This document shows positions 50,986 to 60,097 of a DNA stretch of 64,000 bases, one piece after another; the first letter of the stretch is position 1, and each line of letters begins with the position of its first letter. Source of the DNA: Hoeflea_A sp965228785. GTDB lineage: Bacteria > Pseudomonadota > Alphaproteobacteria > Rhizobiales > Rhizobiaceae. The stretch is taken from positions 1,302,001 through 1,366,000 of the forward strand of contig CBDDIF010000002.1 in assembly GCA_965228785.1 (NCBI GenBank), read 5' to 3'. The notes below the pieces were generated by a model that was not told the DNA's origin, did not search any database, and saw only the letters and a list, made by a program, of their open reading frames with translations. The translations under genes and the position numbers were made by a program.

Positions 50986-52031
50986 CCGAACGGCTCGTTT
51001 CGCTGGCGCAGGCGCTCGTGTTCATCTTCATCGGGTTGGCACTTTGCGCGGTGATTTTCGCGATAGCCGGATACCCGGCCGCAACCATGTTCCAGTCGAT
51101 CTTCGAGGGCGCATTTCTGCGCAACGGTGCCCTCACCCACGTGCTTCGCTGGGGCCTGCCATTGTTCATCACGGCGGTTGGTGTGGCCGTCTCGTTTCGC
51201 GCGGGCTACTACAACATAGGCGCTCAGGGTCAGTTCTACATCGGCGCGATCTGCGCTGCCTTCGTCGCTGAATGGCTGCGGGGCGCACCAGCGTCTATTG
51301 TCATACCGGCCTGTTTTCTGGCTGGCATGACCGGCGGCGCATTGTGGGCGCTGTGGCCTGGTCTTCTGCGGCTCAGATCAGGGGCCGACGAAGTCATCAC
51401 GACACTGATGGGCAACTTTCTCGCAAGCATCCTCCTGATCCATGTGACGTCGGGTCCACTCAAGGACCCGTCCGGCTCCGGCCAACAGGCTTCCAGCCGG
51501 CCTATCGAAGCTGCCTATCGCATCAGCACGTCGCAAGGCCTGTCACCGACGATCCTCGCCATTGCCGTGCTTGTTGGCGTCGCGGTCTGGCTGCTGGTCA
51601 ACAGAACGGCATTCGGCGTGTTGTCGGGGCTCGCCGGGCGTAACCCAACCATGGTCACCTGGCAGGGTGCACGGATGTGGAAAATCGGCCTCGCCAGTTT
51701 CGTCGTCAGCGGCGCTTTGGCAGGCTTGGCTGGCACCATTGAACTGATGGGGCCGAACGGACGCCTGGCATCAGGTTTCCTCCCCGCACACGGCTTTACC
51801 GCCATCCTGATCGCACTGGTTGCCAATCTCTCGATCACAGGCGCGGCCTTCGTCGCCTTGTTTTTCGGCGGATTGGCATCCGCGGCTCTTTACCTGCCTA
51901 TCATCGCTGGCCTGCCCTCGGCTGCAGTCGACATGATCAACGCGGCCATTGCCCTGTTCATCACCGCGCGCTCGAGAACGCTTGATGCCCTTGCTGCACG
52001 ACTGAAAGGACGATCATGGACGAAACCCTGA
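50982..52031 (+). CDS. Nucleoside-type ABC transporter permease (first)
   Basis: A 349-residue inner-membrane permease of the branched family used with BMP-type binding proteins. Features are RWGLPLFITAVGVAVSFRAGYYNIGAQGQFYIGAI, RSGADEVITTLMGNFLA, and GRNPTMVTWQGARMWKIGLASFVVSGALAGLAGTIELMG. The start ATG overlaps the ATPase stop. It pairs with the next protein to form the channel. Confidence 0.9.
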   Translation: MTERLVSLAQALVFIFIGLALCAVIFAIAGYPAATMFQSIFEGAFLRNGALTHVLRWGLPLFITAVGVAVSFRAGYYNIGAQGQFYIGAICAAFVAEWLRGAPASIVIPACFLAGMTGGALWALWPGLLRLRSGADEVITTLMGNFLASILLIHVTSGPLKDPSGSGQQASSRPIEAAYRISTSQGLSPTILAIAVLVGVAVWLLVNRTAFGVLSGLAGRNPTMVTWQGARMWKIGLASFVVSGALAGLAGTIELMGPNGRLASGFLPAHGFTAILIALVANLSITGAAFVALFFGGLASAALYLPIIAGLPSAAVDMINAAIALFITARSRTLDALAARLKGRSWTKP

Positions 52032-52906
52032 TTGCGATACTGCGGTCGGGCACGCCGCTAGTCTATGTGACGCTTGCCGGGGTTTTCGCATGGCGCGCCG
52101 GCATCTGGCACCTGGGGCTGGAAGGGCTGATGATCATCGGCGCCTGCGCCACCATTCTGGGGATCGTTGCGACCGGCTCGATCGTCCTGGCCCTTGCGAT
52201 TGCCATGGTGTTGTGTGCCGTCACCTCGGTGCTTTTCTGGTTCGTCGTCGAAAAGCTCAAAGCCAACCAGATCATCGCCGGCCTCGGCCTGACAGGCCTG
52301 GGGTTGAGCGGCACTACGCTGGCTGTCGAAGCGATCTTCGGCACCCAGGCGGCCGTTTCAGCACCGTTTGGCCTGCCGCGGCTCGGCCCACTGTTCGGGC
52401 CTTTCGAATCGCTTTCAATTCTTGTCGCGTTGATGCCTGTCGTGGTGTTTGCCGTCTGGTTGCTTTTGTGCCGAACACGCTTCGGCCTGAGGCTGGCGGC
52501 AACCGGTGAACACCCGTTTGCGGCACGCAGTGTCGGTGTCAAACCCGATTGGATGCGTTTGTGGGCACTGATGATCGGCGGCGTTCTTTGCGCGTTAGGC
52601 GGTGCCGAATTGGCGGCTGGCAGCCTGCAGATCTTTTCGCAGAACATGACCGCCGGCCGCGGCTTCATGGCCTTCACCGCCGTGATCTTCGCCGTCGCGC
52701 ATCCCGTCGGCGGCGCGTTTGCTGCCCTTTTCTTTGCGGTGGTCGGCGCTATCGGCATCCGAGCCCAGTTGCTGTTTGGCGATAGAGTCCCGCACGACCT
52801 GCTGCTTGCATTGCCTTACATCGTCACCGTGCTCGGCATCTGGCTTAGCGCCAAACTGCGGGGCAGCAAGACCACATCCAGCTTCGGTGAGCTGAGGGAC
52901 ACGTGA
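52016..52906 (+). CDS. Nucleoside-type ABC transporter permease (second)
   Basis: A 296-residue permease, overlapping the previous gene by 16 bases. Features are YVTLAGVFAWRAGIWHLGLEGLMIIGACATILG, ANQIIAGLGLTGLGLSG and LGGAELAAGSLQIFSQNMTAGRGFMAFTAVIFA. Last gene of the RutR-like operon. It converges with a ribose-type importer operon after a 70-base gap with no hairpin that I can see. Confidence 0.9.
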   Translation: MDETLIAILRSGTPLVYVTLAGVFAWRAGIWHLGLEGLMIIGACATILGIVATGSIVLALAIAMVLCAVTSVLFWFVVEKLKANQIIAGLGLTGLGLSGTTLAVEAIFGTQAAVSAPFGLPRLGPLFGPFESLSILVALMPVVVFAVWLLLCRTRFGLRLAATGEHPFAARSVGVKPDWMRLWALMIGGVLCALGGAELAAGSLQIFSQNMTAGRGFMAFTAVIFAVAHPVGGAFAALFFAVVGAIGIRAQLLFGDRVPHDLLLALPYIVTVLGIWLSAKLRGSKTTSSFGELRDT

Positions 52907-52976
52907 CCAAATGAAAACACAAGAGAATCAGGAATTTGACGGCCAAACCGACCAAATCGATTCAACAACCTTTGTC

Positions 52977-53969
52977 CTATCTCAATCGCTTCTGCGCCAC
53001 AGCGATCGCCAGTGCGCCAACAAGAATAAGACCTGAAAACGCGTCCTTGGTGTTGAAATCGAGACCCATCAAATTGAGACCGTTGGCCACCATGCCCAGG
53101 AACAGCACGCCGATCAGGGTGCCTATCACATTGGGCCGACCGCGTGGGTGGATAGAAGCACCGATGAACACCGCGGCGATGGCGTCGAGCAGGTAGGAGA
53201 AGCCGGCCAGCGGCGTGAACATGCGCAAATTGGCCGAGCCGATCACACCGCCAATCGCGCATGTCGCCCCGGCAATGATGAAACCAAGCGCGACGTATTT
53301 GCCGACCTTGATACCGGCAATCAGCGCTGCATTCTTCTGCAGGCCGATGGCATGAATGCGCCGGCCGATGATCGACCGCTCAAGCACAATGAAATAGGCG
53401 ATGAGCACGACCGCGGCGATGATGATTTCCGTCGGAATGCCAAACACATCGCCGACCGCAAGGTCTCGATATTCAGCCGGTGCGCGGCGATGCGAGATCG
53501 GTCCGCCGCCATTGGTGAAGATGCGTTGGATCGAACTGCCGATAAAGAAAGTGCCAAGGGTCGCGAGGAACGGGCTGACGGAAAGCCTCACCACCAGAAA
53601 GGCATTGAGCAGACCGACCAAGGCACCGCCGAAGATGCCCAGAAGCACCGCAAGATACCAGACGACGTCGTATTCCTTCATGGCAACGATGGCAAAAGCC
53701 GCGCCGATGTCGAAGGCAATGCCGACCGACAAATCGATGCCGCCCATGGCCACGACAAGCGTCATGCCAAGCGCCAGGATCAGCAGGATCGATGAGCCCT
53801 CGACGATGTTGACCAGGTTGGACCCGTTGACGAAGGAGCTCGAATAAAATGCGAAGAACGCAAAAAAGGCGGCGATGATGATGAGGAAAGCGTAGCGTAC
53901 GAAAATCTCTCGCACCACTGATGAACCAACGGTGCCCGTTGGCCGGGACGAGGTAACCGGGGCACTCAT
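52977..53969 (-). CDS. Ribose-type ABC transporter permease (RbsC-like, second)
   Basis: A 330-residue permease with SILLILALGMTLVVAMGGIDLSVGIAFDIGAA, the RbsC hallmark, and RIHAIGLQKNAALIAGIKVGKYVALGFIIAGATCAIGGVIGSANLRMF. The ATG overlaps the previous stop as ATGA. Last gene of the minus-strand sugar-type importer operon; GRPNVIGTLIGVLFLGMVANGLNLMG is the usual C-terminal region. Confidence 0.9.
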   Translation of the reverse strand: MSAPVTSSRPTGTVGSSVVREIFVRYAFLIIIAAFFAFFAFYSSSFVNGSNLVNIVEGSSILLILALGMTLVVAMGGIDLSVGIAFDIGAAFAIVAMKEYDVVWYLAVLLGIFGGALVGLLNAFLVVRLSVSPFLATLGTFFIGSSIQRIFTNGGGPISHRRAPAEYRDLAVGDVFGIPTEIIIAAVVLIAYFIVLERSIIGRRIHAIGLQKNAALIAGIKVGKYVALGFIIAGATCAIGGVIGSANLRMFTPLAGFSYLLDAIAAVFIGASIHPRGRPNVIGTLIGVLFLGMVANGLNLMGLDFNTKDAFSGLILVGALAIAVAQKRLR

Positions 53970-54970
53970 GTCTTCATCCTTCCCGACAGCGAGGCCGAGG
54001 CGACCACGATCAGAATGAGAGCGCCCTTGATGCATCCGGTCCAGAAAACGTTGACGCCGATGGACTTGAACCCGAGCGAGAGTGCCGACACCAGGACCGC
54101 TCCGAGCACGGCTCCCCACAGGGTAACGACGCGGCGTGGGGAGAAGGCCGCTCCGAGAAATGTCGCCAGCACCATCTCCAGCAGCAGGTTTTCCTCGGTG
54201 CCCGGCGTGAAGCCCGATCCGCGGGCCAGGATGAACATGGCGGTCAATCCGCCCGCAAGCGAAGCGACGACGAATGACTGCGCGACAAACCGGGCCGGCG
54301 AAAGACCCGATGTCTCGGCCGCGTCACGACTGCCGCCAACGGCCTGCAGGTTCATGCCCCATGGGGTGCGGTGCGCCGCATGATAAAAGACAGCCACCAG
54401 CACCGCGGTGATCAAAACGCCGACCGAAACTCCGGCGAGGTCGCCGTCGCGAAGCCACACGACCGCGGTGTGATCCACATTGATGCGGCGGCTCGACGTG
54501 ATCACCTTGACGATACCGACGACGGCAACGGAGCTTGCCAAAGTCGCCAGCAAAGGCGTCATGCCGACAATGACAACCAGAACCGCGTTGGCGACACCGA
54601 CCGCGAGCGCCGCGACGATTGCGAGAAGCATGGCCAGAGCCAGCGCGGTTTCATGATTCACGATCTGGTCGGCGATAATTGCCGCTGCCAGCACCGCCGT
54701 CGCCGGAATTGACAGATCGATGCCGCCGGAGACGACATCGTCACCGCCGGCCATGACGACCACCGAGAGCCCGAGGCAGACAATGACGGTCGGTATCGCC
54801 TGGCGGAGGATCAGATCCAGCGTCGAAAGGCTTAAAAAATTGCCGGCGACGATGCTGAGGTAGGCCAGCAACAGGACGAATATGACGAGTGGCAATGACC
54901 CGATCCACGCCCGTGGCGGGCGCAACCGCCAAAGGCCGCCAGCCGCCGCATTCAAACGAGGCGCGGTCAT
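53966..54970 (-). CDS. Ribose-type ABC transporter permease (RbsC-like, first)
   Basis: A 334-residue permease with IPTVIVCLGLSVVVMAGGDDVVSGGIDLSIPATAVLAAAI, NLQAVGGSRDAAETSGLSPARFVAQSFVVASLAGGLTAM, and RRVVTLWGAVLGAVLVSALSLGFKSIG. The insert GGDDVVS before GGIDLS is unusual for the family and could affect the channel lining. It starts within the ATPase stop (ATGA). A heterodimer with the next permease is likely. Confidence 0.9.
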   Translation of the reverse strand: MTAPRLNAAAGGLWRLRPPRAWIGSLPLVIFVLLLAYLSIVAGNFLSLSTLDLILRQAIPTVIVCLGLSVVVMAGGDDVVSGGIDLSIPATAVLAAAIIADQIVNHETALALAMLLAIVAALAVGVANAVLVVIVGMTPLLATLASSVAVVGIVKVITSSRRINVDHTAVVWLRDGDLAGVSVGVLITAVLVAVFYHAAHRTPWGMNLQAVGGSRDAAETSGLSPARFVAQSFVVASLAGGLTAMFILARGSGFTPGTEENLLLEMVLATFLGAAFSPRRVVTLWGAVLGAVLVSALSLGFKSIGVNVFWTGCIKGALILIVVASASLSGRMKT

Positions 54971-56502
54971 GAAGACGCCTCCAGACCGCGCCCGCCCGTT
55001 GTCAGTGCCAAAAGGCTGTCGAGGGTCAGCGTTTCGGCCGGTTGATCCGCCACCACCTGTCCCCGGACCATCACAACGATGCGATCGCACAACCCCAAAA
55101 GTTCCGCAGCATCCGAAGACGAAACGAGCACCGCCGCGCCCTGCCCGGCCAGATCCTCGATCAACTGGTAGATTTCCACTTTGGCTCCAATATCGACGCC
55201 GACAGTCGGTTCGTCGAGGATGAAAAGGCTAGAGCCGGTCGCCAGCCAACGCGCCAGCACCACTTTCTGCTGGTTGCCGCCGCTTAGGAAGCGGGCAACG
55301 GCCTCGACGCGACGCGGCCGGATGTCGAGTTTCTCGGAAAGCTCCTCGGCGCGTTTCGTGGCTTGCGCGCGGTTCTCCAATTGCATCACGGCAACTTCTT
55401 CCAGCGACGCCAGGTTGATGTTGTCGGCCACGGTCATGTCAAGCACCAGCCCGTCGTGGCGCCGGTCGCGCGGCACCAGCACGATGCCGCTTTCGACGGC
55501 ATCGGAAGGCGATTTCAGTCGTGTGACGGTGCCGTCGAAAGCGATCTGCCCCCGCGCGACCGATTGGAGTCCGTAGATCGCATCCGTGAGTTCCTCCCGC
55601 CCTGATCCCAGGAGGCCGGCGATCCCGACAATCTCACCGCGCCGTACGCTGAGGTCGACATCGCTAAAACGGCGACCGTCGGCCAGGCCGGATACCTCCA
55701 GGATCGGCTCGCCGATCTCATGCCGTTTCTCGGGGTAAAGCACGTCGATTTCGCGACCCACCATGTGCTCGATAATCGTATCGGGCGAATCCATGTCTTT
55801 TCGGTCCAGGACCGCAACATCGACGCCATTGCGGAAGACGGTCACCCGGTCACAAAGCTCGGTGATTTCGCCCAGATAGTGAGAAATGTAGATGATCGCG
55901 ATGCCACGCTCCTTGAGCCGTCGGATCGCCGAGAATACCCGGTCGATTTCGCCGCTTGCCAGCGGCGCCGTCGGCTCGTCAAAGACAACCAGCCTTGCCT
56001 TGTCGTCGATCAACGCGCGGGCAATCTGTACCAGCTTTCGCTCGGCGATCCCCAGGTCGCGGATCAAAGTCGAGCCGGCGATGTCTGCATGAAGCGACTC
56101 TTTCAGGAAAGCTTCAGCCCGGTTCCGCATCGTACGGCGGTCCAGCCCGAAGGCGCCGCCGAGTTCCTGGCCCATGAACACCGACTCGGTGACGGTAAAG
56201 TGAGGAACCAGATGCAATTCCTGGTGAATGAAGCGGATGCCGGCATCATGAACCGCCTGCGGAGTGACGGCATCGTAGTCCCGGCCGGCTATGGCGACGC
56301 GGCCGCTGTCACGGGCATAAACGCCGGCGAGAACCTTGATGATGGTGGATTTGCCGGCGCCGTTTTCACCGACAAGGCCGTGGATTTCTCCCGGTAAAAC
56401 CGTCAGATCCGCCGCATCGAGGGCCTGTACACCGGGGAAGGCCTTGGAGATGCCGCTCATTGCGAGAAGCGGATCGGAAGATGTCTGTTTCTGAGCCTGC
56501 AT
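54967..56502 (-). CDS. Ribose-type ABC transporter ATP-binding protein (RbsA-like, two domains)
   Basis: A 511-residue tandem ATPase. The first domain has GENGAGKSTIIKVLAGVYARDSG and VFDEPTAPL. The second has GLLGSGREELTDAIYGL, the signature FLSGGNQQKVVLARWLATG and FILDEPTVGVDIGAK. The ATG at 56502 is chosen; the ribosome-binding site is weak. Follows the binding-protein gene after a hairpin. Confidence 0.92.
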   Translation of the reverse strand: MQAQKQTSSDPLLAMSGISKAFPGVQALDAADLTVLPGEIHGLVGENGAGKSTIIKVLAGVYARDSGRVAIAGRDYDAVTPQAVHDAGIRFIHQELHLVPHFTVTESVFMGQELGGAFGLDRRTMRNRAEAFLKESLHADIAGSTLIRDLGIAERKLVQIARALIDDKARLVVFDEPTAPLASGEIDRVFSAIRRLKERGIAIIYISHYLGEITELCDRVTVFRNGVDVAVLDRKDMDSPDTIIEHMVGREIDVLYPEKRHEIGEPILEVSGLADGRRFSDVDLSVRRGEIVGIAGLLGSGREELTDAIYGLQSVARGQIAFDGTVTRLKSPSDAVESGIVLVPRDRRHDGLVLDMTVADNINLASLEEVAVMQLENRAQATKRAEELSEKLDIRPRRVEAVARFLSGGNQQKVVLARWLATGSSLFILDEPTVGVDIGAKVEIYQLIEDLAGQGAAVLVSSSDAAELLGLCDRIVVMVRGQVVADQPAETLTLDSLLALTTGGRGLEASS

Positions 56503-56572
56503 CGCCGAGCCGTCGGATTTTTGAGACGAAAATGACCGAAGAGGTAAGACTAGCACGTTTGCGCAGGCGGAA

Positions 56573-56599
56573 GGGGTCCCGCAGCGATTGCGGAGCCCC
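56573..56599 (-). terminator. Hairpin between binding-protein and ATPase genes
   Basis: GGGGTCCCGCA and TGCGGAGCCCC form a GC-rich imperfect stem in the gap between the binding-protein and ATPase genes. It lacks a T tract. Such hairpins often stabilise or attenuate the message so that more binding protein than ATPase is made. Confidence 0.5.
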
Positions 56600-56624
56600 T
56601 ATTGATGCGCCTGAGGCGAATGCT

Positions 56625-57593
56625 TCAGTTCAGATCGCCGTAACCCAGTTCCTTGTAGACGGCTTTGGCTTCTTCCGGACCATTGACCGGTTTGACGTCG
56701 ACAAAGGTCTGCGGCAGCAGCGTTTCTCCGGCGAAATGACGGGCCACATTGGTGGCGGCTGTCATGCCGATCTTGCGTGGCTGTTGGGCGACATTGGCAA
56801 CAAAAGGACTGTTCTCCTCGGCCATGATCTCCAGCGTTTCCGGACCGCCATCCAGAGCGGTTACCTTGATTTCGGTGCGGCCTGCCTCTTCCAGCGCCTG
56901 GACAACTCCGATCGCCGGCTGATCCCAGCAGCCGACATGGATCGCATCGATCGTGCCCTTCGGATGCTGGTTGAGAAGATCCAGGGTCTTCTTACGTGCA
57001 TCTTCAGGAGCGTTGGCAAAGGCTTCAGCCAGTTCCGGCTGCATTATCTCGATGCCCGGGTAATCCTGCAGAACGTATTTCCACAGACCGGCCCGGATAC
57101 CGCAGATGCGCAACGCGCCTTCGAAGGCGTTGAAGATTGCAACCTTGCCCTTGCCGCCAATGGCGTCGGCCATGTAGCGACCGATGGTCGTGCCCATGTA
57201 ATAGTTGTCGGACGTCGTGTTGTTGATGCCGTGCGGAGACAGGTGATCAACCGTGAAGACCGGAATGCCGGCGCTCTTCAGGGCCTCGAATTTGGGTTCC
57301 ACCGCTCCGTCACCGAGAATGGAAATGACCGCGTCGACCTTGTTGTTCAGCAGGATGTCGTGGTTATCGGCATGGACCTGGTTGTCGCGACCGCCGTCCA
57401 CAGGCACAGGCTCTCCACCCAACTCGCGCACCCGATCAAGCGCCCCATTGAAGGCTTCCCGGTCCCAGAAATGCTGGGTACCGACGACTGCTACACCGAT
57501 TTTCTTGCCGTCCAGAGACAGGTCAGCTGCCGGTGCGGCCGCTGTGAATGCCAGTCCAAATACCGCTGCTGCGGCGACGATTTTCGCTCTCAT
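56625..57593 (-). CDS. Ribose-type periplasmic substrate-binding protein (RbsB-like)
   Basis: A 322-residue binding protein with a Sec signal peptide (MRAKIVAAAAVFGLAFTAAAPAAD), then GKKIGVAVVGTQHFWDREAFNGALDRVRELGG and GIPVFTVDHLSPHG, the periplasmic-binding-protein type 1 fold. Conserved ligand positions include the aromatic FWDRE and DNYYMG. GGAGG lies 6 bases before the ATG. First gene of the importer operon, under a palindromic operator at 57661-57689. The sugar or polyol is unknown. Confidence 0.9.
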   Translation of the reverse strand: MRAKIVAAAAVFGLAFTAAAPAADLSLDGKKIGVAVVGTQHFWDREAFNGALDRVRELGGEPVPVDGGRDNQVHADNHDILLNNKVDAVISILGDGAVEPKFEALKSAGIPVFTVDHLSPHGINNTTSDNYYMGTTIGRYMADAIGGKGKVAIFNAFEGALRICGIRAGLWKYVLQDYPGIEIMQPELAEAFANAPEDARKKTLDLLNQHPKGTIDAIHVGCWDQPAIGVVQALEEAGRTEIKVTALDGGPETLEIMAEENSPFVANVAQQPRKIGMTAATNVARHFAGETLLPQTFVDVKPVNGPEEAKAVYKELGYGDLN

Positions 57594-57660
57594 CACGTTC
57601 CTCCCTAAGATAACGATCGCTTATCGAAATTGATCTCTTTCTTATGGCAGGAATATCTGG

Positions 57661-57689
57661 TTATGTTCAGATTGTCAATCTGTTCATAA
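57661..57689. promoter_or_regulatory. 29-bp palindromic operator of the ribose-type importer operon
   Basis: The core CAGATTGTCAATCTG is a perfect 7-base-arm palindrome around one T, flanked by TT and then TTATG/CATAA on the two sides, so the whole 29 bases is near-perfect except for the two inner TT pairs. It overlaps a TTGACA (-35) on the minus strand, about 75 bases before the binding-protein start, as expected for a repressor site. No matching regulator gene is adjacent. Confidence 0.65.
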
Positions 57690-57783
57690 TCAAAAATAGG
57701 ATGACTGCCCGTCGCGCAGCACCAGCGGTGCATCGGGATAGCAAAAAACAGATTGCAGAAAGACCGGGCTGACTTGGCAACCG

Positions 57784-58953
57784 TCAGCGTTCAAGGCAGA
57801 TGGCGACCCCCTGCCCTCCGCCAATGCACAGCGAGGCGAGACCGCGTTTGGCATCACGTCGTCGCATCTCATGCAGCAGGGTAACGACGATACGGCAACC
57901 GGACCCGGCCAGCGGATGACCGAGCGCAATCGCCCCGCCATTAACGTTCACCTTGTCCGGATCCAGGTCCAACTCCTGTTGAACGGCCAATGCCTGTGCG
58001 GCAAACGCCTCGTTGAGTTCAAGCAGATCCAAGTCGTCAACGCTCCATCCGGCCTTCGAAAGTGCTAGCCGAGACGCAACGACAGGGCCTAGTCCCATGT
58101 CCATCGGCTCGACCCCGGCCGCGGCGTAGCTCACGATACGGGCCATCGGCTCCCGTCCGAGCCGGCCGACAGCCCCTTCCGATGCGACCAGCACGGCGGC
58201 CGCGCCGTCATTGAGCCCGGACGAGTTGCCGGCGGTCACCGATCCATCCGGGTCGAATACGGGAGCCAGTTTCGCCAGATCGTCGAGCGACAGTCCGGGT
58301 CGCGGATGTTCGTCCCGGTCGAATAAACCGCCATCCTCTGTCATAACAGGCACGATCTCGTCATCAAACCGATGGGCCGCGATGGCAACCGCGGCCTTGC
58401 GGTGCGACATCAGGGCGAATTCATCCTGCCTGTCTTGATCAATCTGGAAGCGGGTCGCCAATCCTTCGACGGTGACGCCCATGTGGACGTCATGCATTGC
58501 GTCGACAAGGCCATCAAGCAGCATCGAATCGCGCATGACGACATCGCCCATGCGATGTCCGCCTCGGATACCGTGCACGACCAGGGGTGCCTCCGTCATG
58601 CTGTCCTGGCCGCCGGCGACCACTATCTCGGCGTCGTGGCAACGAATGGCTTGAGCCGCCAGGTGGATGGATTTCTGCCCGGCGCCGCATACCTTGTTGA
58701 TCGTCATCGCCGGCACGGTCACCGGCACACCGGCCTGCAACGCTGCTTGCCTTGCCGGATTCTGGCCGGAGCCTCCAGCCAGCACCTGACCAAGCACGAT
58801 CTCGTCGATCTCTTCAGGCGCCAAGCCGGTCTCGGTGATGATTGCTGCGATCAGGCAGGCACCCAGGTTCGTCGCTGACTGTCCGGCAAGGCCGCCGTTG
58901 AGGCGCGCGATCGGCGTGCGTCTGGCAGCAACGATGTAAGCACCCGTTTCCAT
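57784..58953 (-). CDS. Acetyl-CoA acetyltransferase/thiolase
   Basis: A 389-residue thiolase. The acylated Cys89 is in MTINKVCGAGQKS. The C-terminal motifs are NVNGGAIALGHPLAGSGCR (catalytic His) and the final Cys in SLCIGGGQG. It cleaves or forms 3-ketoacyl-CoA and may finish a beta-oxidation-like step for the compound imported by the upstream operon. It follows the binding-protein gene by 6 bases on the same strand. Confidence 0.9.
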   Translation of the reverse strand: METGAYIVAARRTPIARLNGGLAGQSATNLGACLIAAIITETGLAPEEIDEIVLGQVLAGGSGQNPARQAALQAGVPVTVPAMTINKVCGAGQKSIHLAAQAIRCHDAEIVVAGGQDSMTEAPLVVHGIRGGHRMGDVVMRDSMLLDGLVDAMHDVHMGVTVEGLATRFQIDQDRQDEFALMSHRKAAVAIAAHRFDDEIVPVMTEDGGLFDRDEHPRPGLSLDDLAKLAPVFDPDGSVTAGNSSGLNDGAAAVLVASEGAVGRLGREPMARIVSYAAAGVEPMDMGLGPVVASRLALSKAGWSVDDLDLLELNEAFAAQALAVQQELDLDPDKVNVNGGAIALGHPLAGSGCRIVVTLLHEMRRRDAKRGLASLCIGGGQGVAICLER

Positions 58954-58959
58954 GTTCGC

Positions 58960-60000
58960 TCAGATCAGATTGACGATCTCATCGGTCACCAGGGCGCCTA
59001 TGTTGGGGCGCCGATCGATCTGACCGGTGTTGACCAGAAACTCGGACTGAACGGTCAGCGCCCGCTCAAGGGTTCCGCTGTCGAACTCTCGCTTGATCTC
59101 AACCTTGTCGAAATAGAAGTAGCCGTTGAGGATCGGTTCGACGTCCTCGGCGGTGAGATCGTCACGGCCCATGCCGGCCTGCCATCGAAGCAGGTCATCG
59201 ACAACGAGGTCGTTGCGGCTGCGCAGAAGGCTGATCGTCGGGCCGTGGAACGCGCGGGCAAGGCCAACGAGGCTGTCGCGATTGGCATCGATGTAGGGCT
59301 GGGTCGTCATCACAACATCCATGATACTCGGTCGGGTTCGCGGTGGCAGCTGGCTACCATCCACGACGACATGGGCGCCCTCTCGCGCTGTAAGAATGTG
59401 ACGCTGAGATGTCGCCAGCGGCACCACCGCATCGACTTCGCCCGCGATGAACGCGGCCTGCCCGTCCAGCGGTTGCATGTCCACCCGAGTAAACAGCATG
59501 TCCTTCAGTCCAGAGCCGTCTAGCACTTTGTCGAGGAAGTAATCGAAGTTGGAATTGTAGGTCACTGCAATCTTGCCGCCCTGCAGGTCGGCAAGGCTCT
59601 TGACTTGCGGCGCCGCGATGACGGTGAACAGGCCACTGGCGTCGGCGCAAATCGAGATCTCGCGGAACTGCGCTCCCTCGTTCTTGTTCATGGCGACGAG
59701 TGGCGGCACCGAACCGACGGTGATCACGTCAACTTCACCGGCCACCATTGCCTCGATGGCGGGCGGGCCGGAGGGGAACGCCGTCATGTCCAGCTCGATA
59801 CCTGGTTCTTTGAGAAATCCCTGTTCCTGAGCGACCCAGTAGAGTCCAAAGGAATAAGCCGGAATGATACCGAAGCGAATTTTTAGGCCGGCCGCACGGG
59901 CCGGCAGGACGAAGGGGGCCGCGAGGCTCGCGGCGGCGACGCCGGTAGTGCCCTTCAGCAGCCCGCGCCGTGTTGTCTTGAGTGTGTCTCGCATAGTCAT
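58960..60000 (-). CDS. SsuA/TauA-like substrate-binding protein (second copy)
   Basis: A 346-residue binding protein with a Tat-type leader (TTRRGLLKGTTGVAAASLAAPFVLPARA) and RFGIIPAYSFGLYWVAQEQGFLKEPGIELDMTAFPSGPPAIEAMVAGEVDVITVGSVPPL (family-typical over residues 41-100). It is a close paralogue of the protein encoded at 61636-62673; both keep the GIIPAYSFG opening and the GSVPPL site. It lies after the ATPase gene. Two binding proteins for one ATPase-permease pair widen the ligand range. Confidence 0.88.
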   Translation of the reverse strand: MTMRDTLKTTRRGLLKGTTGVAAASLAAPFVLPARAAGLKIRFGIIPAYSFGLYWVAQEQGFLKEPGIELDMTAFPSGPPAIEAMVAGEVDVITVGSVPPLVAMNKNEGAQFREISICADASGLFTVIAAPQVKSLADLQGGKIAVTYNSNFDYFLDKVLDGSGLKDMLFTRVDMQPLDGQAAFIAGEVDAVVPLATSQRHILTAREGAHVVVDGSQLPPRTRPSIMDVVMTTQPYIDANRDSLVGLARAFHGPTISLLRSRNDLVVDDLLRWQAGMGRDDLTAEDVEPILNGYFYFDKVEIKREFDSGTLERALTVQSEFLVNTGQIDRRPNIGALVTDEIVNLI

Positions 60001-60058
60001 CTGGCCATCTCAATTGTCGTGATCGATCCGTCCGCCGGCGGCCGCGCGGATGGGTGTC

Positions 60059-60080
60059 GGGATCCCGGCTCCGGGATCCC
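60059..60080. repeat. GC-rich palindrome between ATPase and second binding protein
   Basis: GGGATCCCGG and CCGGGATCCC, 10-base arms with a 2-base spacer, sit in the 97-base gap between two same-strand genes. In RNA it gives a strong hairpin, which could protect the message or reduce read-through. There is no T tract. Confidence 0.5.
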
Positions 60081-60097
60081 CGTGGCCTCTCGGTTTG

